This document shows, piece by piece, positions 1-7,907 of a stretch of 64,000 bases of DNA. The stretch comes from Pyrinomonadaceae bacterium. Its GTDB lineage: Bacteria > Acidobacteriota > Blastocatellia > Pyrinomonadales > Pyrinomonadaceae. Under the pieces are notes generated by a model. It saw nothing but the letters and a program-made list of their open reading frames with translations, searched no databases and was not told the origin of the DNA. The stretch lies in assembly GCA_026129865.1 (NCBI GenBank), contig JAHCHG010000003.1:1-64000 (forward strand). The letters run 5' to 3'. The translations under genes and the position numbers were made by a program. How positions within the stretch are numbered: the first letter of the stretch is position 1; the number at the start of each line of letters is the position of its first letter.

Positions 1-76
1 CAACTCATAAAGCGGACGGCAACTCATAAAGCAGACGGCATCTCATAAAGCAGACCGTAATTCATAAATCAGAAGC
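1..76. repeat. 19-bp tandem repeat, about four copies
   Basis: Four consecutive 19-bp units begin at about 1, 20, 39 and 58, each a variant of CAACTCATAAAGCAGACGG. The last is the most diverged. The array touches the window edge, so it may extend further left. No ORF of interest runs through it. The bases up to the operator at 183 hold nothing else I recognise. Confidence 0.8.
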
Positions 77-182
77 TCCAGTTCAAAAGATAGGTGTGAG
101 ATTTATCATGAAAATTTGTCTGAAGGTGCGAAAAGGAATAACCGCTCTCTGACCGGATCAAAAAAACGAAAATCGGATTTGC

Positions 183-227
183 GTAGCCACTTGACTTCAT
201 TTATAGTTTTTGTAGTCAAGTGGCTAC
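183..227 (+). promoter_or_regulatory. 14-bp perfect inverted repeat, likely ArsR operator
   Basis: GTAGCCACTTGACT (183-196) and AGTCAAGTGGCTAC (214-227) are exact reverse complements separated by 17 bp. The right arm ends 4 bp before the ATG at 232. A -35-like TTGACT lies inside the left arm. ArsR-family repressors bind such palindromes over their own promoters, so autoregulation of the downstream three-gene operon is the natural reading. A leader hairpin acting on translation is an alternative. Confidence 0.7.
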
Positions 228-231
228 ATTT

Positions 232-555
232 ATGGATTTACGACGAGACGTTTTTCAGGCGATAGCGGACCCGACGCGGCGGGCGATACTTTTGTTGGTT
301 GCGTCGCAGGCAATGACGGCGGGAGCGATCGCGGCAAACTTTGACACGTCGCGCCCTACGGTTTCAAAACATCTGCAGATACTTACCGAATGCCAACTGC
401 TCGAGCAAGAACAAAACGGCAGAGAGATCTATTATTCACTCAAAATTGAAAAAATGAAGGAGATCGACGAATGGTTGAACCAATTTAGAGATCTTTGGGA
501 AGCCCGATTTAATCAGCTTGACGATCTATTATCAAAAATGGAGAACCAGAACTAA
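232..555 (+). CDS. ArsR-family winged-helix transcriptional regulator
   Basis: The product is a DNA-binding repressor of about 107 aa, normal for the family. Residues near the N-terminus read [16 protein letters not shown], followed by the helix-turn-helix with recognition helix [11 protein letters not shown] and a wing around [11 protein letters not shown]. There is no paired-Cys metal site, so it is not a typical arsenite or metal sensor. It belongs to the ArsR group encoded next to SRPBCC proteins. I chose ATG 232 over the upstream GTG at 220 because the GTG lies inside the palindrome at 214-227. The stop overlaps the next start (TAATG), implying translational coupling. The inducing signal is unknown. 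Confidence 0.9.
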   Translation: MDLRRDVFQAIADPTRRAILLLVASQAMTAGAIAANFDTSRPTVSKHLQILTECQLLEQEQNGREIYYSLKIEKMKEIDEWLNQFRDLWEARFNQLDDLLSKMENQN

Positions 556-1055
556 TGACAAATAATCTGCTTTTTGACTTTACCGCTGACAAAGCGACAA
601 AAACGGTATTGATAGTTAAAGAATTTAATGCCGGTCTTTCGCTTGTTTGGGATGCATTTACGAAAAAAGAGCTTCTCGACCAATGGACGGCTCCGAAGCC
701 GTGGACATCGAAAACGAAATATATGAACTTTGAGGTCGGCGGAAAACGATTCTATGCGATGGTCAGCCCGGAAGGAGAGGAGCGTTGGGCAATACAGGAA
801 TATACGTCCATTACGCCAAAGACCAATTTTAAAATGTTCAATGCGTTTGCCGATGAAAATGAAAATCCTCAATTGCCGGGTTCTGAATGGGATTACAGTT
901 TCAGCGAAGAAAACGGAATAACCACAGTGAAAATTTCCATTTACAACGAATCGCTTGAACGCATGGAAAGAATACTCGAAATGGGCTTCGTAGAAGGCTT
1001 TAAGATGACGATCGGCAATTTAGAGGAATTGCTTGCGAAAAATTCGCGGCAATAG
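555..1055 (+). CDS. SRPBCC (AHSA1/START-like) domain protein
   Basis: 166 aa. The pattern is that of AHSA1-type SRPBCC proteins: a first strand followed by [21 protein letters not shown], a central [11 protein letters not shown] segment, and a C-terminal long helix beginning [23 protein letters not shown]. Such proteins form a hydrophobic ligand-binding cavity, and the ligand cannot be predicted here. The start codon overlaps the stop of the ArsR gene by one base. ArsR plus SRPBCC pairs are widespread, usually with the repressor controlling the pair. No signal peptide, so cytoplasmic. Confidence 0.88.
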   Translation: MTNNLLFDFTADKATKTVLIVKEFNAGLSLVWDAFTKKELLDQWTAPKPWTSKTKYMNFEVGGKRFYAMVSPEGEERWAIQEYTSITPKTNFKMFNAFADENENPQLPGSEWDYSFSEENGITTVKISIYNESLERMERILEMGFVEGFKMTIGNLEELLAKNSRQ

Positions 1056-1074
1056 AGAGGTTCGGCGATCCACT

Positions 1075-1467
1075 ATGAAGATGATCAAAAGCATTTTTGC
1101 CGTTATTGCGGGCTTTTTTACGATCGTCGTTCTTTCCGGCGGAATGGATGCGCTGCTTGAAGCGGTCGGATTTTACCCTCTTGATCGCGAGGCATTTACA
1201 ATTGGAATGTTCGCAGTTTCAATTTTCTACCGCATCCTTATCAGCATTTTGGGCGGTTTTGTCGTTGGAAAACTTGCACCTGATAAGCCGGTGAAACATG
1301 TTGTCGTCCTGGCAGTTATCGGGACGATTATCGGTATTCTCGGAGTAATTACCGGCTGGAATCTTCCGGGATATCCGCGTTGGTACGCAATTTCGCTTGC
1401 TGCTCTTACGTTTCCTACCATTTGGTTCGGCGGCAAATTGGCAGTTGGCGGGAAGTCGGCTGGTTAG
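1075..1467 (+). CDS. small polytopic membrane protein, function unknown
   Basis: 130 aa from ATG 1075, which has GAGAGG about 14 bp upstream; an in-frame upstream start at 1033 would overlap the SRPBCC gene. Four hydrophobic segments are visible: residues about 5-25, 42-62, 75-95 and 100-120. The middle contains GGFVVGKLAPDKPVKH, seen in small Acidobacteriota and Bacteroidota membrane proteins that pair with ArsR/SRPBCC genes. It lies 19 bp after the SRPBCC stop and is probably the third gene of the operon. I do not recognise a function. Confidence 0.75.
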   Translation: MKMIKSIFAVIAGFFTIVVLSGGMDALLEAVGFYPLDREAFTIGMFAVSIFYRILISILGGFVVGKLAPDKPVKHVVVLAVIGTIIGILGVITGWNLPGYPRWYAISLAALTFPTIWFGGKLAVGGKSAG

Positions 1468-1501
1468 TTTGGTGCAGAAGAGAAACTTGATATTTTTCCG
1501 T

Positions 1502-1535
1502 CGGATTGCCGAAGGCTTAAGCTGACGGCAATCCG
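1502..1535. terminator. bidirectional hairpin terminator
   Basis: CGGATTGCCG (1502-1511) pairs with CGGCAATCCG (1526-1535) around a 14-nt loop. A short T-rich tail follows on the plus strand. It sits between the convergent genes ending at 1467 (+) and 1554 (-). Confidence 0.65.
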
Positions 1536-1553
1536 TTCTTAATTTAACCTAAC

Positions 1554-2531
1554 CTAAAGACAAGGTGCCGGTGAATAGTCCTGATGTCCGCGACCTTCGC
1601 GGCAGCGTTGTGCCTTTTCGGCTGAGATCACCTGCCAAGCGCCTTGATCGTTTAATGTCAAATGAAATTTATATTGCTCGCCGCGAACCGAGTCATCGGC
1701 AAAGCCCTCATCCGTAACGGTAACGGTCAGTTCGTCGGTTATGTCCGCAATTTCTGCAACAATCTCAATGGTGCGGCTTTTAGTTTCAGAAAATTCTCCG
1801 ACCAGATTCGTAATGACCTGAGTCGGCATTTTTACCCAATCTTCGTTTGCTTTGTAAGCTTTTTCGATCTTGTCATTGAAGCTTTTTACGTCGAGCTTTT
1901 CAAAACTTGGACCTGTTTCTTCGGTCGATTCCGGTTTTTCTTCGTAATCTTCAGGATCAAAATCGGCTATATCGACCTTTCCGTAATCTTTCGGCGGCGT
2001 CAAAACCGTCTCTTCGAGGGTTTCTTCCATCGGGCGAAGCGTGTGGTAGCTTGTCTTTTCAATTTTAACCAGCTGCCAGGTGTCGTCGATCCGGGAATAA
2101 TCGAATTTATAGTCTGCCGACCAACGCCACGCGCTTCCGCCGTAATGATTTACCGTAAACGTATTTTTGCCAACGGTCACGCCGGCAAACGGATCGCCTA
2201 AAATGCCGCCGCATTGGGAACACATTACCATCCGCTCATTGCGTTTTGCTTCGCGCAGCTTGTTATCCGTACCGCGAACTAAGATCAACAGCGGTCGCTG
2301 GTTTGTCGGATAATCGTCGCCGTCCGTTTCGAGAGCGTTGCGCTCGAGAACCAGGACGTAATCCTTCAGAGCGTCGCCGTTCAGGTCGGCAGACTCAAGA
2401 GCGATCGGCTTGGTTCCATTTTCGATGAACGGTTTGACCTCAGCAGGAACCGTTACAGGTTCGCTCGTTTGCGCGCTTGCGCCGATCGCTGCGATGCATA
2501 ATGTTATAGCCAGAATGATGGTTTTTTTCAC
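1554..2531 (-). CDS. secreted hypothetical protein with FG-GAP-like start
   Basis: 325 aa. A clear Sec signal peptide (MKKTIILAITLCIAAIGASA, cut before QTSEP) indicates export. Residues about 45-65 (ESADLNGDALKDYVLVLE) have the D.NGDG.DY form of VCBS/FG-GAP-like repeats. A CSQCGG motif occurs near residue 105, followed by a YGGSAWRWSADYKFDYS region. The segment about 185-215 is acidic, with many E and D residues. I cannot assign an activity; the first half resembles bacterial exported proteins of unknown function that carry one FG-GAP-like motif. It is followed on the same strand by nothing for 86 bp and preceded by another secreted protein gene, with which it may be co-transcribed. Confidence 0.75.
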   Translation of the reverse strand: MKKTIILAITLCIAAIGASAQTSEPVTVPAEVKPFIENGTKPIALESADLNGDALKDYVLVLERNALETDGDDYPTNQRPLLILVRGTDNKLREAKRNERMVMCSQCGGILGDPFAGVTVGKNTFTVNHYGGSAWRWSADYKFDYSRIDDTWQLVKIEKTSYHTLRPMEETLEETVLTPPKDYGKVDIADFDPEDYEEKPESTEETGPSFEKLDVKSFNDKIEKAYKANEDWVKMPTQVITNLVGEFSETKSRTIEIVAEIADITDELTVTVTDEGFADDSVRGEQYKFHLTLNDQGAWQVISAEKAQRCREGRGHQDYSPAPCL

Positions 2532-2565
2532 AACTTCCTCCTTTTTGTTAAAAATTAAACTTGTT

Positions 2566-3366
2566 TTAGAACGTCAAATAATAGGTTTCCTGTTTTACCG
2601 CCGGCGTTTTCAAACTCCGAAATTTGACCAAACCCTCGTTGTCGTCCGTGCATGGATGTCGTTTCCGAACATTCGTTCCGTCCAAAATGAACTGCAGCTT
2701 GGAAAACGCTTTCGCTTTATTGATGCAAAGATCCAGATCGCCTTCGCCGCCACGCCAATACAGCGATTCGTTGCCTTGATACGTTCTTGCGTAATAATAG
2801 GTCCGGGGAAGCGTCCCGTATGGGATATTATGCTTTTCCTTCAGGCGTTTGCTGACCGGAATGTTGATGCATTTACCTTTGTCGACCGACCACCAGCCTT
2901 CGGTCCAAAATCCGCTGTTCGTTTCAAAACCCAGAACGAAATAAACTTTGTCCGGAAATCGGTTGTTGCAAACCTTTAGCGAATATTTGGTCGCAATGTT
3001 CTTAAAGCGGCTGAATCCGAATCTTTTTCCGGCTCCGATAATTATCTTTCCCGTATCCGCCGGCAGATCGCGGGTGTAAAGATATTTGTCTATTAGTTTT
3101 CTCACCTCATACACTTTCACTTTAAAATCGGTGAAAACCCCTTCGCGGTTCCAGTAAATGGATTCGCCGCCGTTCAGTTTGATACAGCCGATCGCAAAAA
3201 GAGTTATCGTCTTCGGTTTATGCATGCAGATCTTTCGCGCTTCGCCGGAATTATTTTTGATCTCAACCGGCGGATTGGACTCAAAACTTTGAGCCGAAGC
3301 CATAGGTGTAAATGACAAAAATAGGCAAGTAACAGCGAGCAGATAAATTATCTTCGTTCGTTTCAT
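2566..3366 (-). CDS. secreted protein with DUF1036-like repeats
   Basis: 266 aa. The signal peptide spans residues 1-25 (hydrophobic core YLLAVTCLFLSFTPMASA). Two segments look like diverged copies of one unit: VEIKNNSGEARKICM near residue 34 and LKVCNNRFPDKVYFVLG near residue 128. The second continues into WTEGWWSVDKGKCINI and later YYYARTYQGNESLYWRG, the pattern of DUF1036 proteins (C.N with GWW.v..G.C and YYYA). DUF1036 proteins are envelope-associated with no established activity. It lies 34 bp upstream of the other secreted gene on the minus strand. Bases 3367-3788 contain only one doubtful ORF (3545-3802), which I leave out. Confidence 0.75.
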   Translation of the reverse strand: MKRTKIIYLLAVTCLFLSFTPMASAQSFESNPPVEIKNNSGEARKICMHKPKTITLFAIGCIKLNGGESIYWNREGVFTDFKVKVYEVRKLIDKYLYTRDLPADTGKIIIGAGKRFGFSRFKNIATKYSLKVCNNRFPDKVYFVLGFETNSGFWTEGWWSVDKGKCINIPVSKRLKEKHNIPYGTLPRTYYYARTYQGNESLYWRGGEGDLDLCINKAKAFSKLQFILDGTNVRKRHPCTDDNEGLVKFRSLKTPAVKQETYYLTF

Positions 3367-3788
3367 ATAAATTTTCCTTATTTAGATGATGATCGCTTCT
3401 TTGAGCGTAGCGACCGGAAGAGTTGTGTTTAGTACGGTGACTTGAAGGTTTTTTTGCAGTAAATACGGCAGCTTCAGCGATGCCGGAGACAAAATTCTGC
3501 AAATTTAACCTGTTGTAAATAACATTTTAAAAGGCGCAGACAACATGATCGAAAAAAATTTAAAAGCGGTTCAAATATTTGTAAAAAAACTGCTTAGATC
3601 TATTTTTCTTATGAAAGAACTAGCCGCGACGGGATATGAACATGCGACCTTCGGGAAACAAAGCGGTCTGACAATTTTTTTTGTACAAAATCGTCGCGCA
3701 CGAAACACTATTTTGAGAAATTATCTGAACGATGTTAAAAATACCGATCGGTCGCCGGGAGCGGCTTTACGACTTGAGGAGAAATTTT

Positions 3789-4142
3789 ATGAGCAGCAAT
3801 GAGAGAGTTTTCAAGATGTCGTTTGCGAGTGTTTACCCGCATTATATTGCGAAAGCGGAAAAGAAGGGACGCACGAAAGCGGAGGTCGATGAGATCATCT
3901 TCTGGCTGACCGGATACGACGCCCAAGGCTTGCAGCGGATAATCGAAGATAAAACCGACTTTCGATCTTTTTTCGATGAGGCTCCGCAGATCAATCCGAA
4001 TGTTTCATTGATAAAGGGCGTGATCTGCGGCTATCGCGTCGAAGAGATCGAAGATCCTCTGATGCAGAAGATTCGTTATCTCGACAAACTTGTGGACGAA
4101 CTGGCAAAAGGCAAGAAGATGGAAAAGATCCTTAGCAAATAA
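3789..4142 (+). CDS. DUF2200 family protein
   Basis: 117 aa from ATG 3789, which has GAGGAG 8 bp upstream; this start gives [19 protein letters not shown], the usual N-terminus of the family. Further conserved blocks are [21 protein letters not shown] and a C-terminal [23 protein letters not shown]2200 proteins are small, cytoplasmic and functionally uncharacterised. The gene is isolated, with a repeat block immediately downstream. Confidence 0.9.
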   Translation: MSSNERVFKMSFASVYPHYIAKAEKKGRTKAEVDEIIFWLTGYDAQGLQRIIEDKTDFRSFFDEAPQINPNVSLIKGVICGYRVEEIEDPLMQKIRYLDKLVDELAKGKKMEKILSK

Positions 4143-4149
4143 CTCTGTT

Positions 4150-4455
4150 CGCCGGAGAGCGCAGGCTGCCAGCCTGCAGCGGCGAAGAGATCCGCGTTGC
4201 CGGAGCGCAGGCTGCCAGCCTGCAGCGGCGAAGAGATCTGCAATGCCGGAGCGCAGGCTGCCAGCCTGCGTCGCCTCCCGCAGCGGCGAAGAGATCTGCA
4301 ATGCCGGAGCGCAGGCTGCCAGCCTGCGTCGCCGCCCGCAGCGGCGAGGAGGTCTACGCTGAAAGAAGGTTTCTTCGGATCGAACGTTTGTTCGCGCGTT
4401 GCGCTCATTGCGGGCATGCTGTCGGCGCTCCAATGCCGGAGCGAAGGCAGCCTGC
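4150..4455. repeat. REP-like block built on GCAGGCTGCCAGCCTGC
   Basis: Four copies of GCAGGCTGCCAGCCTGC (7-bp arms, 3-nt loop) occur at about 4161, 4206, 4253 and 4311. They are embedded in a longer unit that adds GCGGCGAAGAGATCTGCAATG. A diverged copy (GAAGGCAGCCTGCCTGC) lies near 4443. Unit spacing is about 45-60 bp. ORFs that cross this block on either strand are repeat translations, not genes. The block fills the 367-bp gap before the aminotransferase gene. Confidence 0.8.
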
Positions 4456-4509
4456 CTGCGGTCCAGTTTAGTCGCAAACTTTTCGTGATTTTGCTAATCT
4501 TCCAAACAA

Positions 4510-5643
4510 ATGAGCAATATTCAGATGGTCGACCTGCGCGGTCAATATCAAAAGATAAAAAGCGAGATAGACAAAGCCGTCATCGACGTGATCGAATCGG
4601 GAGCCTTTATCAACGGTCCCGCGGTCAAATCTTTTCAGAAAAATCTTGAAAATTATCTAAACGTGAAACACGTCATTCCATGCGCCAACGGCACGGACGC
4701 GCTGCAGATCGCCCTGATGGCGCTCGACCTGAAACCGGGCGACGAGGTAATAGTTCCGGCATTTACATACGTTGCGACCGCCGAGGTCATCGCGCTTTTG
4801 CGTTTAACGCCCGTCATGGTCGATGTCGATCCCCGTACATTTAACACAACCGCCGAACTGGTCGAACCTGCCATAACCGGAAAAACGAAAGCGATCGTTC
4901 CCGTCCATCTTTTCGGTCAGACGGCTGATATGGAGCCGATCGTAAACTTAGCCGAAAAACACGGGATAAAGATCGTAGAAGACAATGCCCAGGCGATCGG
5001 CGCGGTTTATTCGCTTGAAAACGGTGATAAAAAAAGCGCCGGAACGATCGGCGACATCGGCACGACCAGCTTTTATCCGGCGAAAAACCTCGGCGCGTAC
5101 GGCGACGCCGGCGCGATATTTACCGAAAGCGACGACCTGGCGGAAAAAATGCGTCAGATAGCCAATCACGGACAGACGGAAACCTATTATCACGACCGCG
5201 TCGGCGTAAACAGCCGGCTCGATTCGATCCAGGCGGCGATCTTGGACATAAAACTAAAATATCTCGACGATTACGCCGTAGCCCGAAACCGCTCCGCTGC
5301 CGCCTACGAAGCGGCTTTCGAAGGAATTGACGGAATCGCAGCGCCGAAACGCGCTGCAAACTCGACCCATGTGTTTCACCAATACACGGTCCGCGTAAAA
5401 AACGATAAACGCGATGCTCTGAAACAATTTCTAAACGAAAACGGCGTTCCGGCAAGCATCTTTTACCCGCTGCCGCTTTACCGGCAAAAGGCGTTCGCGC
5501 ATTTCAGCCCGGCGGGATTTGAACTTCCCGCAACCGAACAGCTCTGCCGCGAAGTCCTGTCGCTGCCGGTTCATACGGAGCAGACAGGAAGTGAAATCGA
5601 ACAGATCGCGTCGACCGTAAGTCGATTCTTTGACCGTATCTGA
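4510..5643 (+). CDS. DegT/DnrJ/EryC1/StrS sugar aminotransferase, WbpE/WlbC-like
   Basis: 377 aa, full length. A PLP-dependent aminotransferase that transfers an amino group from glutamate to a keto-sugar nucleotide. The PLP-binding Lys is about residue 192 in FYPAKNLGAYGDAG, with Asp158 in VEDNAQA contacting the pyridine nitrogen. The opening (MVDLRGQYQKIKSEID, then VIESGAFINGPAVKSF and ANGTDALQIALMAL) is closest to the WbpE/WlbC subgroup, which acts on UDP-3-keto-GlcNAc-uronate; this substrate is inference. There is no strong ribosome binding site before ATG 4510. It probably supplies an amino sugar to the polysaccharide locus that starts 5 kb downstream. Confidence 0.93.
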   Translation: MSNIQMVDLRGQYQKIKSEIDKAVIDVIESGAFINGPAVKSFQKNLENYLNVKHVIPCANGTDALQIALMALDLKPGDEVIVPAFTYVATAEVIALLRLTPVMVDVDPRTFNTTAELVEPAITGKTKAIVPVHLFGQTADMEPIVNLAEKHGIKIVEDNAQAIGAVYSLENGDKKSAGTIGDIGTTSFYPAKNLGAYGDAGAIFTESDDLAEKMRQIANHGQTETYYHDRVGVNSRLDSIQAAILDIKLKYLDDYAVARNRSAAAYEAAFEGIDGIAAPKRAANSTHVFHQYTVRVKNDKRDALKQFLNENGVPASIFYPLPLYRQKAFAHFSPAGFELPATEQLCREVLSLPVHTEQTGSEIEQIASTVSRFFDRI

Positions 5644-5658
5644 GCTAAAAAAAATTTG

Positions 5659-5688
5659 TTGACTTAAAATAACGGTCGTTGGTATTAT
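5659..5688 (+). promoter_or_regulatory. sigma70-like promoter
   Basis: TTGACT (5659-5664) and TATTAT (5683-5688) are separated by 18 bp, downstream of the aminotransferase stop and 174 bp upstream of the next start. The spacing and sequences fit a housekeeping promoter. The long leader holds no structure I recognise. Confidence 0.5.
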
Positions 5689-5861
5689 TCGCCTTACTAA
5701 ATTGAGTACTTTTGATTTCTGGGAGATTTTTGCAACATCTCTTTACCCCTTATCTAATTTTGTAATGGTTTAGTGTGAAACCGTCTTCACACGTTTTTAA
5801 TCAACGTCCGGCAATTTTGCCTTTGCAAAACGCCGTGCTCTAACTCATTCGGACGGTTCTT

Positions 5862-6533
5862 TTGATCAAACCTCTTTCTCGCGAGCGTTTTCAAGTTATA
5901 TCTATCCGAATGCCTTACAAGAAGATGTCAATACCCGGCAACCCTGTCGCTCAAACCATTCGCCGCGCGATAGCTTTTATCGATGTCAACTGTCCGCAGC
6001 TTCACCGTGAAGCCGAGCTTACCGAGCTTCTTGCCGAGCTTTTGTTTTACCTTAAATGGACAGATCCGGCGTCGTCGTATGGACCGGGCGATGAGTCTTT
6101 TGACCAGAGTTTCGCAGCTCTCAGGCATAGCATTTTGACCGAACTTGCCGCGCTCGAAGGCGGATTGGAAGGAGTTGGGAAACGAAAGCCTGTGCGAAAA
6201 CTTTTTGCTCCGGAAACAGAAAGCGACGAAAATCTGGCGGCGAAAGGCGAAGAGCTGATCAAGCATTCGCGCACCATTGAAACCGCTTCGCTGCTTGCCA
6301 CCAAAGGGATCACACTAAAATTTTTAGAAAATCTCGCCGCCGACCTCAGTCTTTTACGACGCGCTTTAGCGACTCCGCGCGCGGGAATGCACGAAGCTGG
6401 TTCGACCGGGATTCTCTACGGCGTCCGAATCCGCCGCGCCGCCGCTGCGATCTCGGTTTTGGACCAATATATGATCGGATATTTAGCGAAAGATCCCAAA
6501 CTCCTTTCCGAATGGCGTCAGATCGTCAAATAA
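5862..6533 (+). CDS. hypothetical helical protein, paralogue of the 9010 gene
   Basis: 223 aa at most; an ATG 48 bp further in (MPYKKMSIPG) is an alternative start. The protein is predicted mostly alpha-helical, without signal peptide or membrane segment. Its C-terminal 80 residues align by eye with those of the protein at 9010-9717: A.KGI...FL.NL near the start of the segment, a shared L.RA block, a G...G..G turn, a basic RRAAAAI helix and a closing DPKLLSEW (NPQKLAEW in the other). The two are therefore diverged paralogues lying either side of the RAYT/repeat region. No function is recognised. Confidence 0.7.
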   Translation: MIKPLSRERFQVISIRMPYKKMSIPGNPVAQTIRRAIAFIDVNCPQLHREAELTELLAELLFYLKWTDPASSYGPGDESFDQSFAALRHSILTELAALEGGLEGVGKRKPVRKLFAPETESDENLAAKGEELIKHSRTIETASLLATKGITLKFLENLAADLSLLRRALATPRAGMHEAGSTGILYGVRIRRAAAAISVLDQYMIGYLAKDPKLLSEWRQIVK

Positions 6534-6554
6534 TCGCGATACTAGTTTTATGAG

Positions 6555-6785
6555 CGTTGATAGTTGATAAGTGAAAGTGGATAGTTGATAGATGAAAGTG
6601 GATAGTTGATAGGTGAAAGTGGATAGTTGATAGATGAAAGTGGATAGTTGATAGATGAAAGCGGACAGTTGATAGGTGAAAGTGAATAGTTGATAGATGA
6701 AAGTGGATAGTTGATAAGTGAAAGTGGATAGTTGATAGGTGAAAGTGGATAGTTGATGAATGAAAGTGAATAGTTGATAGTTCTC
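6555..6785. repeat. 21-bp minisatellite, about 10-11 copies
   Basis: Near-identical 21-bp units of the form GTGGATAGTTGATAGATGAAA run from about 6555 to 6785, differing mostly at one or two positions (AGATG/AGGTG/AAGTG). Because 21 is a multiple of 3, long ORFs run through on the minus strand and would encode a repeated INYPLS peptide; nothing supports translation. It lies directly after the helical-protein gene. Confidence 0.93.
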
Positions 6786-6813
6786 ACTTAGCAGTGAACT
6801 CCATTTCCGCCGG

Positions 6814-7045
6814 CGGTAACGCGACCAAAAGGAAGCGTCCCAAATCGAGGGCAGAAACGCGACCACAAGGGAGCGTGCCGAATCAAGGGCAGAAACGCGA
6901 CCGCTAGGGAGCGTGCAAATCTCCCGCACCCAAACAATAGCGCCGAACGCACGGCAGAAACGCGACCGCTAGGGAGCGTGCAAATCTCACGCGCCCAAAC
7001 AATAACGCCCAACGCACGGCAGAAACGCGACCGCTAGGGAGCGTT
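6814..7045. repeat. R1 repeat cluster a (half-elements)
   Basis: Five copies of the R1 half-element in the orientation GGCAGAAACGCGACCGCTAG followed by GGAGCGTGC, starting near 6814 (degenerate), 6849, 6888, 6953 and 7019. The last three are spaced 66 bp apart with conserved linkers (CAAATCTC.CGC.CCCAAAC), so this part is a 66-bp tandem repeat. It lies 300 bp upstream of the RAYT gene. Confidence 0.85.
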
Positions 7046-7046
7046 C

Positions 7047-7290
7047 AAAAACTAACTAATACCGCAGCTAGAATTCAACCAACATATCGATCACATTTCT
7101 TTCACCGCAAAGGACGCAAAGTTTTAAGACGCAAAGACCGCAAAGGCAATAACGCAGGCTGCACACCAAGGGCAGAAACGGGACCGCAACGGATCGTTCA
7201 AAAACTCAATAAAACCGCAGCCAGAATTCAACCCAACTCCGGCGATCTTCGCTTCGTACATATTTCCTTCACCGCAAAGCGCGCAAACAA
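7047..7290. repeat. duplicated 80-90 bp segment with CGCAAAG repeats
   Basis: Bases 7047-7125 and 7200-7290 are diverged copies of one segment. Both begin with AAAAACT, share ACCGCAG.(C)AGAATTCAACC and end in TTCACCGCAAAG. The first continues into a string of CGCAAAG units to about 7146, and one more R1-like half-element lies at about 7161-7190. The function is unknown. Confidence 0.6.
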
Positions 7291-7347
7291 ACTCACATTC
7301 ATCAACCTCTTTATGCTAAAATCCGCAAAAAGACTTTCTTCATCATC

Positions 7348-7872
7348 ATGACAATCGAACCCTGGGACGACAACGACAGCCCGCTTGCATATCTCATCAC
7401 CTTTCGCACCTACGGCTCTTGGCTGCACGGCGACAAGCGTTTTTCCGTAGACACTCATGAAAACAAGAACATCTACGGATTGCCGAAAAGAGAGCCAAAT
7501 CCAAACCTCGAAGCACGGATGAAGCAAAATTTTCGACATCCGCCGGTCGTCTTAACCGAAGCTCAGATCGCCGTCGTTTACGAAGCCGTCGCCGAACATT
7601 GCCGCTTCAAAGGCTACACGCTGCATGCCGTAAATGTCCTCTCAAATCACGTGCACGCCGTCATTTCCGCAGACAAAAAACCTGACAAATTGATAAACGA
7701 ACTAAAATCCTATTCCACCCGCGCACTTCGCGCCGCACGTCTGTCCTTCAGCGATGAAAAGATCTGGTCGCGCGGCGGCAGCACGAAATATCTCTGGAAA
7801 GAACGCAGCCTGGCGCAGGCAATAGAATACGTCCTCTACGGACAAGGCAACATAAAGATCGAAGACGATTAA
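7348..7872 (+). CDS. REP-associated tyrosine transposase (RAYT, Y1_Tnp/HUH family)
   Basis: 174 aa. A single-strand-specific HUH endonuclease related to IS200/IS605 TnpA. The N-terminus has the family block AYLITFRTYGSWLHGDKR. The metal-binding HUH pair is His101 and His103 in LSNHVHAVI. The likely nucleophilic Tyr is Tyr122 in ELKSYSTRALR, and the C-terminus carries WSRGGSTKYLW and EYVLYGQG, typical of RAYTs. RAYTs are single-copy enzymes thought to spread REP palindromes. Here the gene is flanked on both sides by R1 clusters (6814-7045 and 7908-8417), the arrangement expected of a RAYT with its substrates. There is no accessory TnpB and no mobile-element boundary. The reading frame is intact, so the enzyme may be functional. 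Confidence 0.93.
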   Translation: MTIEPWDDNDSPLAYLITFRTYGSWLHGDKRFSVDTHENKNIYGLPKREPNPNLEARMKQNFRHPPVVLTEAQIAVVYEAVAEHCRFKGYTLHAVNVLSNHVHAVISADKKPDKLINELKSYSTRALRAARLSFSDEKIWSRGGSTKYLWKERSLAQAIEYVLYGQGNIKIEDD

Positions 7873-7907
7873 AATCCGCAGACGAAAATCATCGCAACGC
7901 AAGGCGG

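Noticed and set aside
2410-2979. 189-codon plus-strand ORF
   Set aside because: Antisense shadow across two signal-peptide-bearing minus-strand genes, whose own frames have clear features.
3545-3802. 85-codon ORF before the DUF2200 gene
   Set aside because: It overlaps the well-supported DUF2200 start and has no recognisable domain.
6483-6929. 148-codon minus-strand ORF
   Set aside because: It is a translation of the 21-bp minisatellite and R1 half-elements, without ribosome binding site or family.
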